Positions 32,501 through 47,500 of a DNA stretch of 64,000 bases are shown piece by piece. Location of the stretch: the NCBI RefSeq assembly GCF_932526225.1, contig NC_064048.1:1047340-1111339 (forward strand), given 5' to 3'. How positions within the stretch are numbered: the first letter of the stretch is position 1; the number at the start of each line of letters is the position of its first letter. The DNA is from Nematostella vectensis (lineage: Eukaryota > Cnidaria > Anthozoa > Actiniaria > Edwardsiidae). Both the position numbers and the translations under genes were made by a program. The notes beneath the pieces were generated by a model. That model was not told the origin of the DNA. It did not search any database and saw only the letters and a program-made list of their open reading frames with translations.

Positions 32501-35500
32501 GGTGACTCTCTCTCTTACCTAAAGATGTGTCAGGTGACTCCCTCTTTTACCTAAAAATGTGTCAGGTGACTCCCTCTCTTATCTAAAGATGTGTCAGGTG
32601 ACTCCCTCTCTTACCTAAAGATGTGTCAGGTGACTCCCCCTCTTATCTAAAGATGTGTCAGGTGACTCTCTCTCTTACCTAAAGATGTGTCCGGTGACTC
32701 TCTCTCTTATCTAAAGATGTGTCCGGTGACTCCCTCTTACCTAAAGATGTGTCAGGTGACTCCCTCTTTTACCTAAAGATGTGTCAGGTGACTCCCTCTC
32801 TTATCTAAAGATGTGTCAGTTGACTCCCTCTCTTACCTAAAGATGTGTCAGGTGACTCCCTCTCTTATCTAAAGATGTGTCAGGTGACTCCCTCTTTTAT
32901 CTAAAGATGTGTCAGGTGACTCCCTCTCTTATCTAAAGATGTGTCAGGTGACTCCCTCTCTTACCTAAAGATGTGTCCGGTGAATCTCTCTTACCTAAAG
33001 ATGTGTCAGGTGACTCCCTCTCTTATCTAAAGATGTGTCAGGTGACTCCCTCTCTTATCTAAAGATGTGTCAGGTGACTCCCTCTCTTACCTAAAGATGT
33101 GTCAGGTGACTCCCTCTCTTACCTAAAGATGTGTCCGGTGACTCCCTCTTACCTAAAGATGTGTCAGGTGACTCCCTCTCTTACCTAAAGATGTGTCAGG
33201 TGACTCCCTCTCTTATCTAAAGATGTGTCAGGTGACTCCCTCTCTTATCTAAAGATGTGTCAGGTGACTCCCTCTCTTACCTAAAGATGTGTCAGGTGAC
33301 TCCATCTCTTATCTAAAGATGTGTCCGGTGACTCCCTCTCTTACCTAAAGATGTGTCAGGTGACTCCCTCTCTTACCTAAAGATGTGTCAGGTGACTCCC
33401 TCTCTTATCTAAAGATGTGTCCGGTGCCTTCCTCTCTTATCTAAAGATGTGTCAGGTGACTCCCTCTTACCTAAAGATGTGTCAGGTGACTCCCTCTCTT
33501 ATCTAAAGATGTGTCAGGTGACTCCCTCTTACCTAAAGATGTGTCCGGTGACTCCCTCTCTTACCTAAAGATGTGTCAGGTGACTCCCTCTCTTATCTAA
33601 AGATGTGTCAGGTGACTCCCTCTTACCTAAAGATGTGTCCGTTGACTTCCTCTCTTACCTAAAGATGTGTCCGGTGACTCCCTCTCTTACCTAAAGATGT
33701 GTCAGGTGACTCCCTCTCTTATCTAAAGATGTGTCAGGTGACTCCCTCTCTTACCTAAAGATGTGTCAGGTGACTCCATCTCTTATCTAAAGATGTGTCC
33801 GGTGACTCCCTCTCTTACCTAAAGATGTGTCAGGTGACTCCCTCTCTTACCTAAAGATGTGTCAGGTGACTCCCTCTCTTATCTAAAGATGTGTCAGGTG
33901 ACTCCCTCTTACCTAAAGATGTGTCAGGTGACTCTCTCTCTTACCTAAAGATGTGTCAGGTGACTCCCTCTTTTACCTAAAAATGTGTCAGGTGACTCCC
34001 TCTCTTATCTAAAGATGTGTCAGGTGACTCCCTCTCTTACCTAAAGATGTGTCAGGTGACTCCCTCTCTTATCTAAAGATGTGTCAGGTGACTCTCTCTC
34101 TTACCTAAAGATGTGTCCGGTGACTCTCTCTCTTATCTAAAGATGTGTCCGGTGACTCCCTCTTACCTAAAGATGTGTCAGGTGACTCCCTCTTTTACCT
34201 AAAGATGTGTCAGGTGACTCCCTCTCTTATCTAAAGATGTGTCAGTTGACTCCCTCTCTTACCTAAAGATGTGTCAGGTGACTCCCTCTCTTATCTAAAG
34301 ATGTGTCAGGTGACTCCCTCTTTTATCTAAAGATGTGTCAGGTGACTCCCTCTCTTATCTAAAGATGTGTCAGGTGACTCCCTCTCTTACCTAAAGATGT
34401 GTCCGGTGAATCTCTCTTACCTAAAGATGTGTCAGGTGACTCCCTCTCTTATCTAAAGATGTGTCAGGTGACTCCCTCTCTTATCTAAAGATGTGTCAGG
34501 TGACTCCCTCTCTTACCTAAAGATGTGTCAGGTGACTCCCTCTCTTACCTAAAGATGTGTCCGGTGACTCCCTCTTACCTAAAGATGTGTCAGGTGACTC
34601 CCTCTCTTACCTAAAGATGTGTCCGGTGACTCCCTCTCTTACCTAAAGATGTGTCAGGTGACTCCCTCTCTTACCTAAAGATGTGTCCGGTGACTCCCTC
34701 TTTTATCTAAAGATGTGTCCGGTGACTCAATCTCTTACCTAAAGATGTGTCCGGTGACTCCCTCTCTTATCTAAAGATGTGTCAGGTGACTCCATCTCTT
34801 ACCTAAAGATGTGTCAGGTGACTCCCTCTCTTATCTAAAGATGTGTCCGGTGCCTTCCTCTCTTATCTAAAGATGTGTCAGGTGACTCCCTCTTACCTAA
34901 AGATGTGTCAGGTGACTCCCTCTCTTATCTAAAGATGTGTCAGGTGACTCCCTCTTACCTAAAGATGTGTCCGGTGACTCCCTCTCTTACCTAAAGATGT
35001 GTCAGGTGACTCCCTCTCTTATCTAAAGATGTGTCAGGTGACTCCCTCTTACCTAAAGATGTGTCCGTTGACTTCCTCTCTTACCTAAAGATGTGTCCGG
35101 TGACTCCCTCTCTTACCTAAAGATGTGTCAGGTGACTCCCTCTCTTATCTAAAGATGTGTCAGGTGACTCCCTCTCTTACCTAAAGATGTGTCAGGTGAC
35201 TCCATCTCTTATCTAAAGATGTGTCCGGTGACTCCCTCTCTTACCTAAAGATGTGTCAGGTGACTCCCTCTCTTACCTAAAGATGTGTCAGGTGACTCCC
35301 TCTCTTATCTAAAGATGTGTCAGGTGACTCCCTCTCTTACCTAAAGATGTGTCAGGTGACTCCATCTCTTATCTAAAGATGTGTCAGGTGACTCCCTCTC
35401 TTATCTAAAGATGTGTCCGGTGCCTTCCTCTCTTATCTAAAGATGTGTCCGGTGACTCCCTCTTACCTAAAGATGTGTCAGGTGACTCCCTCTCTTATCT

Positions 35501-38500
35501 TAAGATGTGTCCGGTGACTCCCTCTCTTACCTAAAGATGTGTCAGGTGACTCCCTCTCTTACCTAAAGATGTGTCCGGTGACTCCCTCTCTTACCTAAAG
35601 ATGTGTCAGGTGACTCCCTCTTATCTAAAGATGTGTCAGGTGACTCCCTCTCTTACCTAAAGATGTGTCAGGTGACTCCCTCTCTTACCTAAAGATGTGT
35701 CCGGTGACTCCCTCTCTTACCTAAAGATGTGTCCGGTGACTCCCTCTTATCTAAAGATGTGTCAGGTGACTCTCTCTCTTACCTAAAGATGTGTCCGGTG
35801 ACTCTCTCTCTTATTTAAAGATGTGTCCGGTGACTCCCTCTTACCTAAAGATGTGTCAGGTGACTCCCTCTTTTACCTAAAGATGTGTCAGGTGACTCCC
35901 TCTCTTATCTAAAGATGTGTCAGTTGACTCCCTCTCTTACCTAAAGATGTGTCAGGTGACTCCCTCTCTTATCTAAAGATGTGTCAGGTGACTCCCTCTT
36001 TTATCTAAAGATGTGTCAGGTGACTCCCTCTCTTATCTAAAGATGTGTCAGGTGACTCCCTCTCTTACCTAAAGATGTGTCCGGTGAATCTCTCTTACCT
36101 AAAGATGTGTCAGGTGACTCCCTCTCTTATCTAAAGATGTGTCAGGTGACTCCCTCTCTTATCTAAAGATGTGTCAGGTGACTCCCTCTCTTACCTAAAG
36201 ATGTGTCAGGTGACTCCCTCTCTTACCTAAAGATGTGTCCGGTGACTCCCTCTTACCTAAAGATGTGTCAGGTGACTCCCTCTCTTACCTAAAGATGTGT
36301 CCGGTGACTCCCTCTCTTACCTAAAGATGTGTCAGGTGACTCCCTCTCTTACCTAAAGATGTGTCCGGTGACTCCCTCTCTTATCTAAAGATGTGTCCGG
36401 TGACTCAATCTCTTACCTAAAGATGTGTCCGGTGACTCCCTCTCTTATCTAAAGATGTGTCAGGTGACTCCATCTCTTACCTAAAGATGTGTCAGGTGAC
36501 TCCCTCTCTTATCTAAAGATGTGTCCGGTGCCTTCCTCTCTTATCTAAAGATGTGTCAGGTGACTCCCTCTTACCTAAAGATGTGTCAGGTGACTCCCTC
36601 TCTTATCTAAAGATGTGTCAGGTGACTCCCTCTTACCTAAAGATGTGTCCGGTGACTCCCTCTCTTACCTAAAGATGTGTCAGGTGACTCCCTCTCTTAT
36701 CTAAAGATGTGTCAGGTGACTCCCTCTTACCTAAAGATGTGTCCGTTGACTTCCTCTCTTACCTAAAGATGTGTCCGGTGACTCCCTCTCTTACCTAAAG
36801 ATGTGTCAGGTGACTCCCTCTCTTATCTAAAGATGTGTCAGGTGACTCCCTCTCTTACCTAAAGATGTGTCAGGTGACTCCATCTCTTATCTAAAGATGT
36901 GTCCGGTGACTCCCTCTCTTACCTAAAGATGTGTCAGGTGACTCCCTCTCTTACCTAAAGATGTGTCAGGTGACTCCCTCTCTTATCTAAAGATGTGTCC
37001 GGTGCCTTCCTCTCTTATCTAAAGATGTGTCAGGTGACTCCCTCTTACCTAAAGATGTGTCAGGTGACTCCCTCTCTTATCTAAAGATGTGTCAGGTGAC
37101 TCCCTCTTACCTAAAGATGTGTCCGGTGACTCCCTCTCTTACCTAAAGATGTGTCAGGTGACTCCCTCTCTTATCTAAAGATGTGTCAGGTGACTCCCTC
37201 TTACCTAAAGATGTGTCCGTTGACTTCCTCTCTTACCTAAAGATGTGTCCGGTGACTCCCTCTCTTACCTAAAGATGTGTCAGGTGACTCCCTCTCTTAT
37301 CTAAAGATGTGTCAGGTGACTCCCTCTCTTACCTAAAGATGTGTCAGGTGACTCCATCTCTTATCTAAAGATGTGTCCGGTGACTCCCTCTCTTACCTAA
37401 AGATGTGTCAGGTGACTCCCTCTCTTACCTAAAGATGTGTCAGGTGACTCCCTCTCTTATCTAAAGATGTGTCAGGTGACTCCCTCTTACCTAAAGATGT
37501 GTCAGGTGACTCTCTCTCTTACCTAAAGATGTGTCAGGTGACTCCCTCTTTTACCTAAAAATGTGTCAGGTGACTCCCTCTCTTATCTAAAGATGTGTCA
37601 GGTGACTCCCTCTCTTACCTAAAGATGTGTCAGGTGACTCCCTCTCTTATCTAAAGATGTGTCAGGTGACTCTCTCTCTTACCTAAAGATGTGTCCGGTG
37701 ACTCTCTCTCTTATCTAAAGATGTGTCCGGTGACTCCCTCTTACCTAAAGATGTGTCAGGTGACTCCCTCTTTTACCTAAAGATGTGTCAGGTGACTCCC
37801 TCTCTTATCTAAAGATGTGTCAGTTGACTCCCTCTCTTACCTAAAGATGTGTCAGGTGACTCCCTCTCTTATCTAAAGATGTGTCAGGTGACTCCCTCTT
37901 TTATCTAAAGATGTGTCAGGTGACTCCCTCTCTTATCTAAAGATGTGTCAGGTGACTCCCTCTCTTACCTAAAGATGTGTCCGGTGAATCTCTCTTACCT
38001 AAAGATGTGTCAGGTGACTCCCTCTCTTATCTAAAGATGTGTCAGGTGACTCCCTCTCTTATCTAAAGATGTGTCAGGTGACTCCCTCTCTTACCTAAAG
38101 ATGTGTCCGGTGACTCCCTCTCTTATCTAAAGATGTGTCAGGTGACTCCCTCTTACCTAAAGATGTGTCCGGTGACTCCCTCTCTTACCTAAAGATGTGT
38201 CAGGTGACTCCCTCTCTTATCTAAAGATGTGTCAGGTGACTCCCTCTTACCTAAAGATGTGTCCGTTGACTTCCTCTCTTACCTAAAGATGTGTCCGGTG
38301 ACTCCCTCTCTTACCTAAAGATGTGTCAGGTGACTCCCTCTCTTATCTAAAGATGTGTCAGGTGACTCCCTCTCTTACCTAAAGATGTGTCAGGTGACTC
38401 CATCTCTTATCTAAAGATGTGTCCGGTGACTCCCTCTCTTACCTAAAGATGTGTCAGGTGACTCCCTCTCTTACCTAAAGATGTGTCAGGTGACTCCCTC

Positions 38501-41500
38501 TCTTATCTAAAGATGTGTCAGGTGACTCCCTCTCTTACCTAAAGATGTGTCAGGTGACTCCATCTCTTATCTAAAGATGTGTCAGGTGACTCCCTCTCTT
38601 ATCTAAAGATGTGTCCGGTGCCTTCCTCTCTTATCTAAAGATGTGTCCGGTGACTCCCTCTTACCTAAAGATGTGTCAGGTGACTCCCTCTCTTATCTTA
38701 AGATGTGTCCGGTGACTCCCTCTCTTACCTAAAGATGTGTCAGGTGACTCCCTCTCTTACCTAAAGATGTGTCCGGTGACTCCCTCTCTTACCTAAAGAT
38801 GTGTCAGGTGACTCCCTCTTATCTAAAGATGTGTCAGGTGACTCCCTCTCTTACCTAAAGATGTGTCAGGTGACTCCCTCTCTTACCTAAAGATGTGTCC
38901 GGTGACTCCCTCTCTTACCTAAAGATGTGTCCGGTGACTCCCTCTTATCTAAAGATGTGTCAGGTGACTCCCTCTCTTACCTAAAGATGTGTCCGGTGAC
39001 TCCCTCTCTTACCTAAAGATGTGTCCGGTGACTCCCTCTCTTACCTAAAGATGTGTCCGGTGACTCCCTCTCTTACCTAAAGATGTGTCCGGTGACTCCC
39101 TCTTATCTAAAGATGTGTCAGGTGACTCCCTCTCTTACCTAAAGATGTGTCAGGTGACTCCCTCTCTTATCTAAAGATGTGTCAGGTGACTCCCTCTCTT
39201 ATCTAAAGATGTGTCAGGTGACTCCCTCTCTTACCTAAAGATGTGTCAGGTGACTCCCTCTTATCTAAAGATGTGTCCGGTGACTCCCTCTTACCTAAAG
39301 ATGTGTCAGGTGACTCCCTCTCTTACCTAAAGATGTGTCCGGTGACTCCCTCTCTTACCTAAAGATGTGTCAGGTGACTCCCTCTCTTACCTAAAGATGT
39401 GTCCGGTGACTCCCTCTCTTACCTAAAGATGTGTCCAGTGACTCCCTCTCTTACCTAAAGATGTGTCCGGTGACTCCCTCTCTTATCTAAAGATGTGTCA
39501 GGTGACTCCATCTCTTACCTAAAGATGTGTCAGGTGACTCCCTCTCTTATCTAAAGATGTGTCCGGTGCCTTCCTCTCTTATCTAAGGATGTGTCAGTTG
39601 ACTCCCTCTTACCTAAAGATGTGTCAGGTGACTCCCTCTCTTATCTAAAGATGTGTCAGGTGACTCCCTCTTACCTAAAGATGTGTCCGGTGACTCCCTC
39701 TCTTACCTAAAGATGTGTCAGGTGACTCACTCTCTTATCTAAAGATGTGTCAGGTGACTCCCTCTCTTATCTAAAGATGTGTCAGGTGACTCCATCTCTT
39801 ACCTAAAGATGTGTCAGGTGACTCCCTCTCTTATCTAAAGATGTGTCCGGTGCCTTCCTCTCTTATCTAAAGATGTGTCAGGTGACTCCCTCTTACCTAA
39901 AGATGTGTCAGGTGACTCCCTCTCTTATCTAAAGATGTGTCAGGTGACTCCCTCTTACCTAAAGATGTGTCCGGTGACTCCCTCTCTTACCTGAAGATGT
40001 GTCAGGTGACTCCCTCTCTTATCTAAAGATGTGTCAGGTGACTCCCTCTTACCTAAAGATGTGTCCGTTGACTTCCTCTCTTACCTAAAGATGTGTCCGG
40101 TGACTCCCTCTCTTACCTAAAGATGTGTCAGGTGACTCCCTCTCTTATCTAAAGATGTGTCAGGTGACTCCCTCTCTTACCTAAAGATGTGTCAGGTGAC
40201 TCCATCTCTTATCTAAAGATGTGTCCGGTGACTCCCTGTCTTACCTAAAGATGTGTCAGGTGACTCCATCTCTTATCTAAAGATGTGTCCGGTGACTCCC
40301 TCTCTTACCTAAAGATGTGTCAGGTGACTCCCTCTCTTATCTAAAGATGTGTCAGGTGACTCCCTCTCTTACCTAAAGATGTGTCAGGTGACTCCATCTC
40401 TTATCTAAAGATATGTCAGGTGACTCCCTCTCTTATCTAAAGATGTGTCCGGTGCCTTCCTCTCTTATCTAAAGATGTGTCCGGTGACTCCCTCTTACCT
40501 AAAGATGTGTCAGGTGACTCCCTCTTACCTAAAGATGTGTCAGGTGACTCCCTCTCTTATCTTAAGATGTGTCCGGTGACTCCCTCTCTTACCTAAAGAT
40601 GTGTCAGGTGACTCCCTCTCTTACCTAAAGATGTGTCCGGTGACTCCCTCTCTTACTTAAAGATGTGTCAGGTGACTCCCTCTTATCTAAAGATGTGTCC
40701 GGTGACTCCCTCTTACCTAAAGATGTGTCAGGTGACTCCCTCTCTTACCTAAAGATGTGTCCGGTGACTCCCTCTCTTACCTAAAGATGTGTCAGGTGAC
40801 TCCCTCTCTTACCTAAAGATGTGTCCGGTGACTCCCTCTCTTACCTAAAGATGTGTCCGGTGACTCCCTCTCTTACCTAAAGATGTGTCCGGTGACTCCC
40901 TCTCTTATCTAAAGATGTGTCAGGTGACTCCATCTCTTACCTAAAGATGTGTCAGGTGACTCCCTCTCTTATCTAAAGATGTGTCCGGTGCCTTCCTCTC
41001 TTATCTAAAGATGTGTCAGGTGACTCCCTCTTACCTAAAGATGTGTCAGGTGACTCCCTCTCTTATTTAAAGATGTGTCAGGTGACTCCCTCTTACCTAA
41101 AGATGTGTCCGGTGACTCCCTCTCTTACCTAAAGATGTGTCAGGTGACTCCCTCTCTTATCTAAAGATGTGTCAGGTGACTCCCTCTTACCTAAAGATGT
41201 GTCCGTTGACTTCCTCTCTTACCTAAAGATGTGTCAGGTGACTCCCTCTCTTACCTAAAGATGTGTCAGGTGACTCCCTCTCTTATCTAAAGATGTGTCA
41301 GGTGACTCCCTCTCTTACCTAAAGATGTGTCAGGTGACTCCATCTCTTATCTAAAGATGTGTCCGGTGACTCCCTCTCTTACCTAAAGATGTGTCAGGTG
41401 AATCCCTCTCTTATCTAAAGATGTGTCAGGTGACTCCCTCTCTTACCTAAAGATGTGTCAGGTGACTCCATCTCTTATCTAAAGATGTGTCAGGTGACTC

Positions 41501-44500
41501 CCTCTCTTATCTAAAGATGTGTCCGGTGCCTTACTCTCTTATCTAAAGATGTGTCCGGTGACTCCCTCTTACCTAAAGATGTGTCAGGTGACTCCCTCTC
41601 TTACCTAAAGATGTGTCAGGTGACTCCCTCTCTTACCTAAAGTTGTGTCCGTTGACTCCCTCTCTTACCTAAAGATGTGTCCGGTGACTCCATCTCTTAC
41701 CTAAAGATGTGTCAGGTGACTCCCTCTCTTATCTAAAGATGTGTCCGGTGATTTCCTCTCTTATCTAAAGATGTGTCAGGTGACTCCCTCTTACCTAAAG
41801 ATGTGTCAGGTGACTCCCTCTCTTATCTAAAGATGTGTCAGGTGACTCCCTATTTTACCTAAAGATGTGTCAGGTGACTCACTCTTTTACCTAAAGATGT
41901 GTCAGGTGACTCCCTCTCTTATCTAAAGATGTGTCAGGTGACTCCCTCTCTTATCTAAAGATGTGTCAGGTGACTCCCTCTCTTATCTAAAGATGTGTCA
42001 GGTGACTCCCTCTTTTACCTAAAGATGTGTCAGGTGACTTACTCTCTTATCTAAAGATGTGTCCGGTGACTCCCTCTCTTACCTAAAGATGTGTCAGGTG
42101 ACTCCCTCTCTTATCTAAAGATGTGTCAGGTGACTCTCTCTCTTATCTAAAGATGTGTCAGGTGACTCCCTCTTTTACCTAAAGATGTGTCAGGTGACTC
42201 CCTCTTTTACCTAAAGATGTCTCAGGTGACTCCCTTTCTTATCTAAAGATGTGTCCGGTGCCTTCCTCTCTTATCTAAAGATGTGTCAGGTGACTCCCTC
42301 TTTTACCTAAAGATGTGTCAGGTGACTCCCTCTCTTATCTAAAGATGTGTCAGGTGACTCCCTCTCTTACCTAAAGATGTGTCAGGTGACTCCCTCTCTT
42401 ATCTAAAGATGTGTCAGGTGACTCTCTCTCTTATCTAAAGATGTGTCCGGTGCCTTCCTCTCTTATCTAAAGATGTGTCAGGTGACTCCCTCTTTTACCT
42501 AAAGATGTGTCAGGTGACTCCCTTTCTTATCTAAAGATGTGTCAGGTGACTCCATCTCTTACCTAAAGATGTGTCAGGTGACTCCCTCTCTTATCTAAAG
42601 ATGTGTCCGGTGCCTTCCTCTCTTATCTAAAGATGTGTCAGGTGACTCCCTCTTACCTAAAGATGTGCCAGGTGACTCCCTCTCTTACCTAAAGATGTAC
42701 CCTGTGACCCCCTCTCTTACCTAAAGATGTACCCTGTGAACCCCTCTCTTACCTAAAGATGTACCCTGTGACCCCCTCTCTTACCTAAAGATGTGTCAGG
42801 TGACTCCCTCTCTTATCTAAAGATGTGTCAGGTGACTCCCTCTTTTATCTAAAGATGTGTCAGGTGACTCCCTTTCTTATCTAAAGATGTGTCAGGTGAC
42901 TCCCTCTCTTACCTAAAGATGTGTCCGGTGACTCTCTCTTACCTAAAGATGTGTCCGGTGACTCTCTCTCTTATCTAAAGATGTGTCAGGTGACTCCCTC
43001 TCTTATCTAAAGATGTGTCAGGTGACTCCCTCTTACCTAAAGATGTGTCAGGTGACTCTCTCTCTTACCTAAAGATGTGTCAGGTGACTCCCTCTTTTAC
43101 CTAAAAATGTGTCAGGTGACTCCCTCTCTTATCTAAAGATGTGTCAGGTGACTCCCTCTCTTACCTAAAGATGTGTCAGGTGACTCCCTCTCTTATCTAA
43201 AGATGTGTCAGGTGACTCTCTCTCTTACCTAAAGATGTGTCCGGTGACTCTCTCTCTTATCTAAAGATGTGTCCGGTGACTCCCTCTTACCTAAAGATGT
43301 GTCAGGTGACTCCCTCTTTTACCTAAAGATGTGTCAGGTGACTCCCTCTCTTATCTAAAGATGTGTCAGTTGACTCCCTCTCTTACCTAAAGATGTGTCA
43401 GGTGACTCCCTCTCTTATCTAAAGATGTGTCAGGTGACTCCCTCTTTTATCTAAAGATGTGTCAGGTGACTCCCTCTCTTATCTAAAGATGTGTCAGGTG
43501 ACTCCCTCTCTTACCTAAAGATGTGTCCGGTGAATCTCTCTTACCTAAAGATGTGTCAGGTGACTCCCTCTCTTATCTAAAGATGTGTCAGGTGACTCCC
43601 TCTCTTATCTAAAGATGTGTCAGGTGACTCCCTCTCTTACCTAAAGATGTGTCAGGTGACTCCCTCTCTTACCTAAAGATGTGTCCGGTGACTCCCTCTT
43701 ACCTAAAGATGTGTCAGGTGACTCCCTCTCTTACCTAAAGATGTGTCCGGTGACTCCCTCTCTTACCTAAAGATGTGTCAGGTGACTCCCTCTCTTACCT
43801 AAAGATGTGTCCGGTGACTCCCTCTCTTATCTAAAGATGTGTCCGGTGACTCAATCTCTTACCTAAAGATGTGTCCGGTGACTCCCTCTCTTATCTAAAG
43901 ATGTGTCAGGTGACTCCATCTCTTACCTAAAGATGTGTCAGGTGACTCCCTCTCTTATCTAAAGATGTGTCCGGTGCCTTCCTCTCTTATCTAAAGATGT
44001 GTCAGGTGACTCCCTCTTACCTAAAGATGTGTCAGGTGACTCCCTCTCTTATCTAAAGATGTGTCAGGTGACTCCCTCTTACCTAAAGATGTGTCCGGTG
44101 ACTCCCTCTCTTACCTAAAGATGTGTCAGGTGACTCCCTCTCTTATCTAAAGATGTGTCAGGTGACTCCCTCTTACCTAAAGATGTGTCCGTTGACTTCC
44201 TCTCTTACCTAAAGATGTGTCCGGTGACTCCCTCTCTTACCTAAAGATGTGTCAGGTGACTCCCTCTCTTATCTAAAGATGTGTCAGGTGACTCCCTCTC
44301 TTACCTAAAGATGTGTCAGGTGACTCCATCTCTTATCTAAAGATGTGTCCGGTGACTCCCTCTCTTACCTAAAGATGTGTCAGGTGACTCCATCTCTTAT
44401 CTAAAGATGTGTCCGGTGACTCCCTCTCTTACCTAAAGATGTGTCAGGTGACTCCCTCTCTTATCTAAAGATGTGTCAGGTGACTCCCTCTCTTACCTAA

Positions 44501-47500
44501 AGATGTGTCAGGTGACTCCATCTCTTATCTAAAGATGTGTCAGGTGACTCCCTCTCTTATCTAAAGATGTGTCCGGTGCCTTCCTCTCTTATCTAAAGAT
44601 GTGTCCGGTGACTCCCTCTTACCTAAAGATGTGTCAGGTGACTCCCTCTCTTATCTTAAGATGTGTCCGGTGACTCCCTCTCTTACCTAAAGATGTGTCA
44701 GGTGACTCCCTCTCTTACCTAAAGATGTGTCCGGTGACTCCCTCTCTTACCTAAAGATGTGTCAGGTGACTCCCTCTTATCTAAAGATGTGTCAGGTGAC
44801 TCCCTCTCTTACCTAAAGATGTGTCAGGTGACTCCCTCTCTTACCTAAAGATGTGTCCGGTGACTCCCTCTCTTACCTAAAGATGTGTCCGGTGACTCCC
44901 TCTTATCTAAAGATGTGTCAGGTGACTCCCTCTCTTACCTAAAGATGTGTCCGGTGACTCCCTCTCTTACCTAAAGATGTGTCCGGTGACTCCCTCTCTT
45001 ACCTAAACATGTGTCCGGTGACTCCCTCTCTTACCTAAAGATGTGTCCGGTGACTCCCTCTTATCTAAAGATGTGTCAGGTGACTCCCTCTCTTACCTAA
45101 AGATGTGTCAGGTGACTCCCTCTCTTATCTAAAGATGTGTCAGGTGACTCCCTCTCTTATCTAAAGATGTGTCAGGTGACTCCCTCTCTTACCTAAAGAT
45201 GTGTCAGGTGACTCCCTCTTATCTAAAGATGTGTCCGGTGACTCCCTCTTACCTAAAGATGTGTCAGGTGACTCCCTCTCTTACCTAAAGATGTGTCCGG
45301 TGACTCTCTCTTACCTAAAGATGTGTCCGGTGACTCTCTCTCTTATCTAAAGATGTGTCAGGTGACTCCCTCTCTTATCTAAAGATGTGTCAGGTGACTC
45401 CCTCTTACCTAAAGATGTGTCAGGTGACTCTCTCTCTTACCTAAAGATGTGTCAGGTGACTCCCTCTTTTACCTAAAAATGTGTCAGGTGACTCCCTCTC
45501 TTATCTAAAGATGTGTCAGGTGACTCCCTCTCTTACCTAAAGATGTGTCAGGTGACTCCCCCTCTTATCTAAAGATGTGTCAGGTGACTCTCTCTCTTAC
45601 CTAAAGATGTGTCCGGTGACTCTCTCTCTTATCTAAAGATGTGTCCGGTGACTCCCTCTTACCTAAAGATGTGTCAGGTGACTCCCTCTTTTACCTAAAG
45701 ATGTGTCAGGTGACTCCCTCTCTTATCTAAAGATGTGTCAGTTGACTCCCTCTCTTACCTAAAGATGTGTCAGGTGACTCCCTCTCTTATCTAAAGATGT
45801 GTCAGGTGACTCCCTCTTTTATCTAAAGATGTGTCAGGTGACTCCCTCTCTTATCTAAAGATGTGTCAGGTGACTCCCTCTCTTACCTAAAGATGTGTCC
45901 GGTGAATCTCTCTTACCTAAAGATGTGTCAGGTGACTCCCTCTCTTATCTAAAGATGTGTCAGGTGACTCCCTCTCTTATCTAAAGATGTGTCAGGTGAC
46001 TCCCTCTCTTACCTAAAGATGTGTCAGGTGACTCCCTCTCTTACCTAAAGATGTGTCCGGTGACTCCCTCTTACCTAAAGATGTGTCAGGTGACTCCCTC
46101 TCTTACCTAAAGATGTGTCCGGTGACTCCCTCTCTTACCTAAAGATGTGTCAGGTGACTCCCTCTCTTACCTAAAGATGTGTCCGGTGACTCCCTCTCTT
46201 ATCTAAAGATGTGTCCGGTGACTCAATCTCTTACCTAAAGATGTGTCCGGTGACTCCCTCTCTTATCTAAAGATGTGTCAGGTGACTCCATCTCTTACCT
46301 AAAGATGTGTCAGGTGACTCCCTCTCTTATCTAAAGATGTGTCCGGTGCCTTCCTCTCTTATCTAAAGATGTGTCAGGTGACTCCCTCTTACCTAAAGAT
46401 GTGTCAGGTGACTCCCTCTCTTATCTAAAGATGTGTCAGGTGACTCCCTCTTACCTAAAGATGTGTCCGGTGACTCCCTCTCTTACCTAAAGATGTGTCA
46501 GGTGACTCCCTCTCTTATCTAAAGATGTGTCAGGTGACTCCCTCTTACCTAAAGATGTGTCCGTTGACTTCCTCTCTTACCTAAAGATGTGTCCGGTGAC
46601 TCCCTCTCTTACCTAAAGATGTGTCAGGTGACTCCCTCTCTTATCTAAAGATGTGTCAGGTGACTCCCTCTCTTACCTAAAGATGTGTCAGGTGACTCCA
46701 TCTCCTATCTAAAGATGTGTCCGGTGACTCCCTCTCTTACCTAAAGATGTGTCAGGTGACTCCCTCTCTTACCTAAAGATGTGTCAGGTGACTCCCTCTC
46801 TTATCTAAAGATGTGTCCGGTGCCTTCCTCTCTTATCTAAAGATGTGTCAGGTGACTCCCTCTTACCTAAAGATGTGTCAGGTGACTCCCTCTCTTATCT
46901 AAAGATGTGTCAGGTGACTCCCTCTTACCTAAAGATGTGTCCGGTGACTCCCTCTCTTACCTAAAGATGTGTCAGGTGACTCCCTCTCTTATCTAAAGAT
47001 GTGTCAGGTGACTCCCTCTTACCTAAAGATGTGTCCGTTGACTTCCTCTCTTACCTAAAGATGTGTCCGGTGACTCCCTCTCTTACCTAAAGATGTGTCA
47101 GGTGACTCCCTCTCTTATCTAAAGATGTGTCAGGTGACTCCCTCTCTTACCTAAAGATGTGTCAGGTGACTCCATCTCTTATCTAAAGATGTGTCCGGTG
47201 ACTCCCTCTCTTACCTAAAGATGTGTCAGGTGACTCCCTCTCTTACCTAAAGATGTGTCAGGTGACTCCCTCTCTTATCTAAAGATGTGTCAGGTGACTC
47301 CCTCTTACCTAAAGATGTGTCAGGTGACTCTCTCTCTTACCTAAAGATGTGTCAGGTGACTCCCTCTTTTACCTAAAAATGTGTCAGGTGACTCCCTCTC
47401 TTATCTAAAGATGTGTCAGGTGACTCCCTCTCTTACCTAAAGATGTGTCAGGTGACTCCCTCTCTTATCTAAAGATGTGTCAGGTGACTCTCTCTCTTAC

